From: GCA-2709075 sp038146865 | Lineage (GTDB): Bacteria > Pseudomonadota > Alphaproteobacteria > MPNO01 > UBA2964 | Assembly: GCA_038146865.1 (NCBI GenBank) | Contig: JAYQSL010000002.1 | Span: forward strand, 248,001-312,000 | Length of the DNA: 64,000 bases | Reading direction: 5' to 3' | Shown: positions 61,177 through 64,000 of the stretch, one piece after another | How the letters are laid out: each line of letters starts with the position of its first letter | How positions within the stretch are numbered: the first letter of the stretch is position 1 | Notes under the pieces: generated by a model | Told to the model about the DNA's origin: nothing | What the model saw: only the letters and a program-made list of their open reading frames with translations | Database searches by the model: none | Program-made: the position numbers and the translations under genes

Positions 61177-62388
61177 TTATGCCGCCTTGTGATAATCGGG
61201 ATAACGATCAGATACGTCCATGTTGAATACCTTAATCGCGTTCCCACCCAAAATATTACGCTTTGCTGCCTCATCTAAGAACGGCAGGTCGTAAATGGTG
61301 CTTGGTAAATCCATATCCCAATGGGGATAGTCTGACGCATAAAGCAACTGAGTTTCTGCATTGATGAACTTAAAGGTCGCTTCTAACAGCGAGAGATCGT
61401 TTGGAATCTCCATTGGTTGGCTAGTGTAATACATGTCGCGCATGTAATCGCTTGGTAACTTTTTCAACGAAGGACACTCACTGCTCCGCATCTTATAGTC
61501 ATTATCCAACCTTTGACCGAGCCATGGAACCCAAGCAAGACCAGATTCAGTCCAAATCACGTCCAATTTGGGGAACCGCTCATTAAGCCCGTTTGTAACC
61601 CAGTTGCACATATGGATTACATTGTACAAAGTGAACCCAAGAGCATGTGCAGAAATAAACCGATTGGTCACTGACATCAGCGGGTCATTCCAGTTCAATC
61701 CTGAATGGAATGTAAGAGGAAGACCCATTTCTTCACACAGCGCGTAGGTTTTCATATACGCATTATCGTGAATGGGAGCATATCTTGGGCTCGTTACAAG
61801 CGCCCCGATAATGCCAGGCTTGTCTCCAAAATCGACAAGCATCTTATAGGCTTCATCTGGTGTATTAAATGGCAGGTAAACATACCCTTTTACGCGCGGA
61901 TCATGAGGGAGAATTTTCTCTGTCATCCATCGCATGTAAGCTCGAGCATAGGCTACCTCGATTTCTTTCTGCGGCATTAACCCCACAGAGAGCATCCCAG
62001 TCGGGAACAATCCGATATAATCTATCCCTATTGCATCCATAAACCGACGAGATAAATGGATATCTCTGTGCACGCCGTCAGCAGGTGTCTCCTCTATTTT
62101 CCTAAGTGGATAACGGGTTACCCGCCCCCCGATGGGTTGATAACCACCTCGGCCGCGAGACATGATGCCGGGAGCTGCGGAAACCAACTGATGCAGAACA
62201 TCATCTTCGATGTAATCTATGATTTCTTGGATGGACTCGCTTTCATACTGGTGAGCGTCTGAGTCAACAATTGGAAAATCGTGATAATTGCGGGCTTCAG
62301 CTTGACGCGTTGCGTTGGTAAGCAATTGCTCTGTATTGAAGCTATCAATGCTCATTTTATGATAGCGATCGCTTGTCGGTAAATCCAT
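61177..62388 (-). CDS. Amidohydrolase family protein (ACMSD-like TIM barrel), paralogue B
   Basis: 403 residues. Metal-site segments are IVDSDAHQYESES (D-x-D-x-H-x-x-E), TFHSGLNW, ISAHALGF and ASDYPHWDMDLP. It parallels paralogue A almost through its whole length, including NRFI-type, NAYMKTYAL and LDNDYKMR stretches, but differs in an insert around residue 70 and by DAHQ for DCHH. It ends at a strong terminator. The likely order of events is a duplication of one ancestral gene, with the Rieske pair now between the copies. Confidence 0.9.
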   Translation of the reverse strand: MDLPTSDRYHKMSIDSFNTEQLLTNATRQAEARNYHDFPIVDSDAHQYESESIQEIIDYIEDDVLHQLVSAAPGIMSRGRGGYQPIGGRVTRYPLRKIEETPADGVHRDIHLSRRFMDAIGIDYIGLFPTGMLSVGLMPQKEIEVAYARAYMRWMTEKILPHDPRVKGYVYLPFNTPDEAYKMLVDFGDKPGIIGALVTSPRYAPIHDNAYMKTYALCEEMGLPLTFHSGLNWNDPLMSVTNRFISAHALGFTLYNVIHMCNWVTNGLNERFPKLDVIWTESGLAWVPWLGQRLDNDYKMRSSECPSLKKLPSDYMRDMYYTSQPMEIPNDLSLLEATFKFINAETQLLYASDYPHWDMDLPSTIYDLPFLDEAAKRNILGGNAIKVFNMDVSDRYPDYHKAA

Positions 62389-62468
62389 TTTAATTCTCCC
62401 TTCAGTCGAATAATGGGCAGTTTTTAAATAATGGGTAAACTTTCAGATAGTATCCTACTCCCGAAAAG

Positions 62469-63554
62469 TCACTCAGGATAGAGCGGTGTTGAGAAATTTG
62501 TGCCAGGCACTATCACCCCACCAGACGGGCGATCATCCGGTCCTAGATGTCCGTATCGATCGAAATAAGCCCGTGTGAGTGGCCTGCCACCGGGCGTAGA
62601 CAACCAAAATCTCAACAAATTTCGTCGCCGTTCCGGCTCCGCATAATCCTCAAATTCTGTTCTAGAATGAACGGTCACATGATTATGTAAAAATTGTATA
62701 TCACCCTGTCTAAAATCCATTCCATAGGCGAGCTCATTGGCTAATTTGGTGAACATTTCAATTGCCTCAACCAACTTTTTGGAATGCCTGGGTAATTCCT
62801 CGAACCTTTGAGCCGAGCGAATGTAACCGCCCTGCCAACTTACACTCAGATAGCCTTCGGAGAAATTGAAAACAGGTAAAATAAACCACGGATCTTTGCC
62901 CTCAGGAATCTCATTCCTTCGATCTCTAAAAATGGGCTTCGTTAATTCCTCAGCCAAATCAGGTGCTCGCTCAAGCATCTCATTATACAAATGAATTGAA
63001 CTTGTAACGAGAGATTCGCCTCCGGTTTTCGCTGGATGCAGACATAAAAGCCCTACAACATCGCAACTATCACAGTGATACGGCAACGTCTCGTGTGTTT
63101 GATAGCCTCGATTGGTCGGGTTTTTGAGTGTTGTCCCACCTAAGTCGGCGACATGTCCAAGAAGGTGACCTTTAGCATTTTGCGATACAGGCTCGCCGAT
63201 ATGTTGTCCTATAATCCAAAAGGCGATCGCTGATTGTAATCTGCTATAATCAGCCACAGGAACTCCTCTTATCAGAGCGAGACCTCTTCCTTCAATAATG
63301 TCCTGTCTTATGTTCATGAGCCTCGGACTTAAGCTCGGCATTTCGTAAAGTTCAGGCCTAATGTCTAAGAGAGAAACATCATTTCCCTCAAGTTTTTTGA
63401 CAGCCGCGTCTAGTTCCGCAATTTCTGAATCGAGCAGCGGATAAACCCAATCTTTGTCTGCTTCTAAATCTCTCGCAGACCAAGCTGCTGGATCGACGAC
63501 CGGAACACCCGGGAAAGCTGATTGTTTGACCTTCATTTTTGATTTTAGTTGCAT
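62469..63554 (-). CDS. TauD/TfdA family iron/2-oxoglutarate-type dioxygenase
   Basis: 361 residues. The facial triad is visible as His and Asp in LPYHCDSCDVVGLLCL and the distal His in HNHVTVHSRTEF, with an Arg in RRRNLLRFWLS for the 2-oxoglutarate carboxylate. Family members hydroxylate taurine, 2,4-D, carnitine precursors and other small acids. Start choice is unclear: ATG at 63554 and a second at 63536 both lack a clear ribosome-binding site. It is 80 bases upstream of amidohydrolase B on the same strand, so it may lead that unit. Confidence 0.88.
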   Translation of the reverse strand: MQLKSKMKVKQSAFPGVPVVDPAAWSARDLEADKDWVYPLLDSEIAELDAAVKKLEGNDVSLLDIRPELYEMPSLSPRLMNIRQDIIEGRGLALIRGVPVADYSRLQSAIAFWIIGQHIGEPVSQNAKGHLLGHVADLGGTTLKNPTNRGYQTHETLPYHCDSCDVVGLLCLHPAKTGGESLVTSSIHLYNEMLERAPDLAEELTKPIFRDRRNEIPEGKDPWFILPVFNFSEGYLSVSWQGGYIRSAQRFEELPRHSKKLVEAIEMFTKLANELAYGMDFRQGDIQFLHNHVTVHSRTEFEDYAEPERRRNLLRFWLSTPGGRPLTRAYFDRYGHLGPDDRPSGGVIVPGTNFSTPLYPE

Positions 63555-63779
63555 GTCTAAAAATTTCTCAAACCAATTAAAATCTGTTCCCGCCGCTCGG
63601 AATGGAGAAAATCAAAAAGTCACAAGACAGTGATCACCGTAAACTATAAATTCAAATGCCCTATTTAGTCATGGCTTTTCAAGATTTTTTCATTTTAAGC
63701 CTGAGGCATCTCAGGTGACAAGTGAAGTGACCCGCATTACTATTTTTACTACTTCGAGAGAAACCCTACGGTGAGATAG

Positions 63780-64000
63780 ATGGACTGGGAATTTCAAACA
63801 AATCACGAAATAATCGTGCGAGCTCGGCGAAAGGCCACTGGCCCTGTTTGGGATTATCTTGCTGGTGGCAGTGAGACAGAGACCTCGATGCGGAGAAATC
63901 GCCAAGCCCTGGATTCTTTAGCGTTTATCCCGAGAGTTCTAAGGGATGTCTCCGATATAGATTTATCTACTACAATACTTGGCCATTCGTCCTCGCTGCC
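63780..64000 (+). CDS. FMN-dependent alpha-hydroxy-acid dehydrogenase/oxidase (N-terminal part, cut by window edge)
   Basis: An ATG at 63780, five bases after GGTGAG, opens a frame that stays open to the window end (73 residues plus two bases). DYLAGGSETETSMRRNRQALD and FIPRVLRDVSDIDLSTTILG fit the N-terminal segment of lactate, glycolate and mandelate dehydrogenases; the catalytic His and Arg lie beyond the window. It is divergent from the TauD-type gene. Substrate cannot be predicted. Confidence 0.82.
   Translation, partial: MDWEFQTNHEIIVRARRKATGPVWDYLAGGSETETSMRRNRQALDSLAFIPRVLRDVSDIDLSTTILGHSSSL

Overview
The window looks like a chromosomal piece of an alphaproteobacterium of moderate GC content (judged by eye, not computed). 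The evidence is the tRNA-Leu/tig/clpP/clpX block, a long suf operon headed by an Rrf2-type regulator, a glnB-glnA pair behind a sigma-54 promoter, and alphaproteobacterial-type ParE, PII and Nnr proteins. The tRNA-His carries an encoded G-1 opposite C73, which argues against the Rhizobiales/Caulobacterales/Rhodobacterales group that lost this pair. A marine Rhodospirillales-like lineage is my best guess (inference). No integrase, transposase, phage gene or CRISPR array was seen.

Region 1-32 kb is mostly housekeeping. From the left edge: clpX (cut by the window), clpP, tig and tRNA-Leu on the minus strand; a small conserved-looking hypothetical gene; nnr (NAD(P)H-hydrate repair); a crotonase; an isochorismatase-family hydrolase; a lone xanthine-dehydrogenase-type large subunit overlapping a DUF1194 von Willebrand protein; a DASS transporter with a tandem universal stress protein; a signal-peptide SUMF1-like protein; selO; a small OB-fold protein with an SSB-like acidic tail; tRNA-His; an aminotransferase; glnB-glnA; a YciA-type thioesterase; parE; a PhyH dioxygenase; and a DEAD-box helicase followed by an interrupted Lrp/AsnC-type gene. 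The minus-strand operon rrf2-sufB-sufC-sufD-sufS-sufU-sufT-sufA plus a gamma-carbonic-anhydrase-like gene spans 32.1-25.0 kb.

Region 32-64 kb is a dense catabolic block. It holds a benzoate/anthranilate-type Rieske dioxygenase (alpha, beta, reductase) with a frame-broken zinc alcohol dehydrogenase inside the same run; two tandem dimeric alpha-beta barrel proteins; a parvulin; a carboxymuconolactone-decarboxylase-family protein; a class III aminotransferase with hydantoinase/oxoprolinase A and B; an aryl-CoA ligase resembling 2-aminobenzoate-CoA ligases; a nitroreductase; a quinone oxidoreductase; alanine dehydrogenase; two NIPSNAP proteins; a drug/metabolite transporter; prpD-prpB-prpC; a cupin and ThDP-enzyme pair; a PEP-mutase-family protein; a second MmgE/PrpD protein; two paralogous amidohydrolases around a Rieske ferredoxin and an unknown 116-residue protein; a TauD-type dioxygenase; and the start of an FMN alpha-hydroxy-acid dehydrogenase. 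Together these suggest oxidation and ring or C-N cleavage of nitrogen-containing aromatic or heterocyclic compounds, with propionyl-CoA handled by the methylcitrate cycle. The substrates are not readable from sequence.

Three genes have frame problems: the AsnC-type gene (internal stop codon), sufA (N-terminal frameshift) and the zinc alcohol dehydrogenase (mid-gene frameshift). Either these are real lesions or the assembly contains a few errors.
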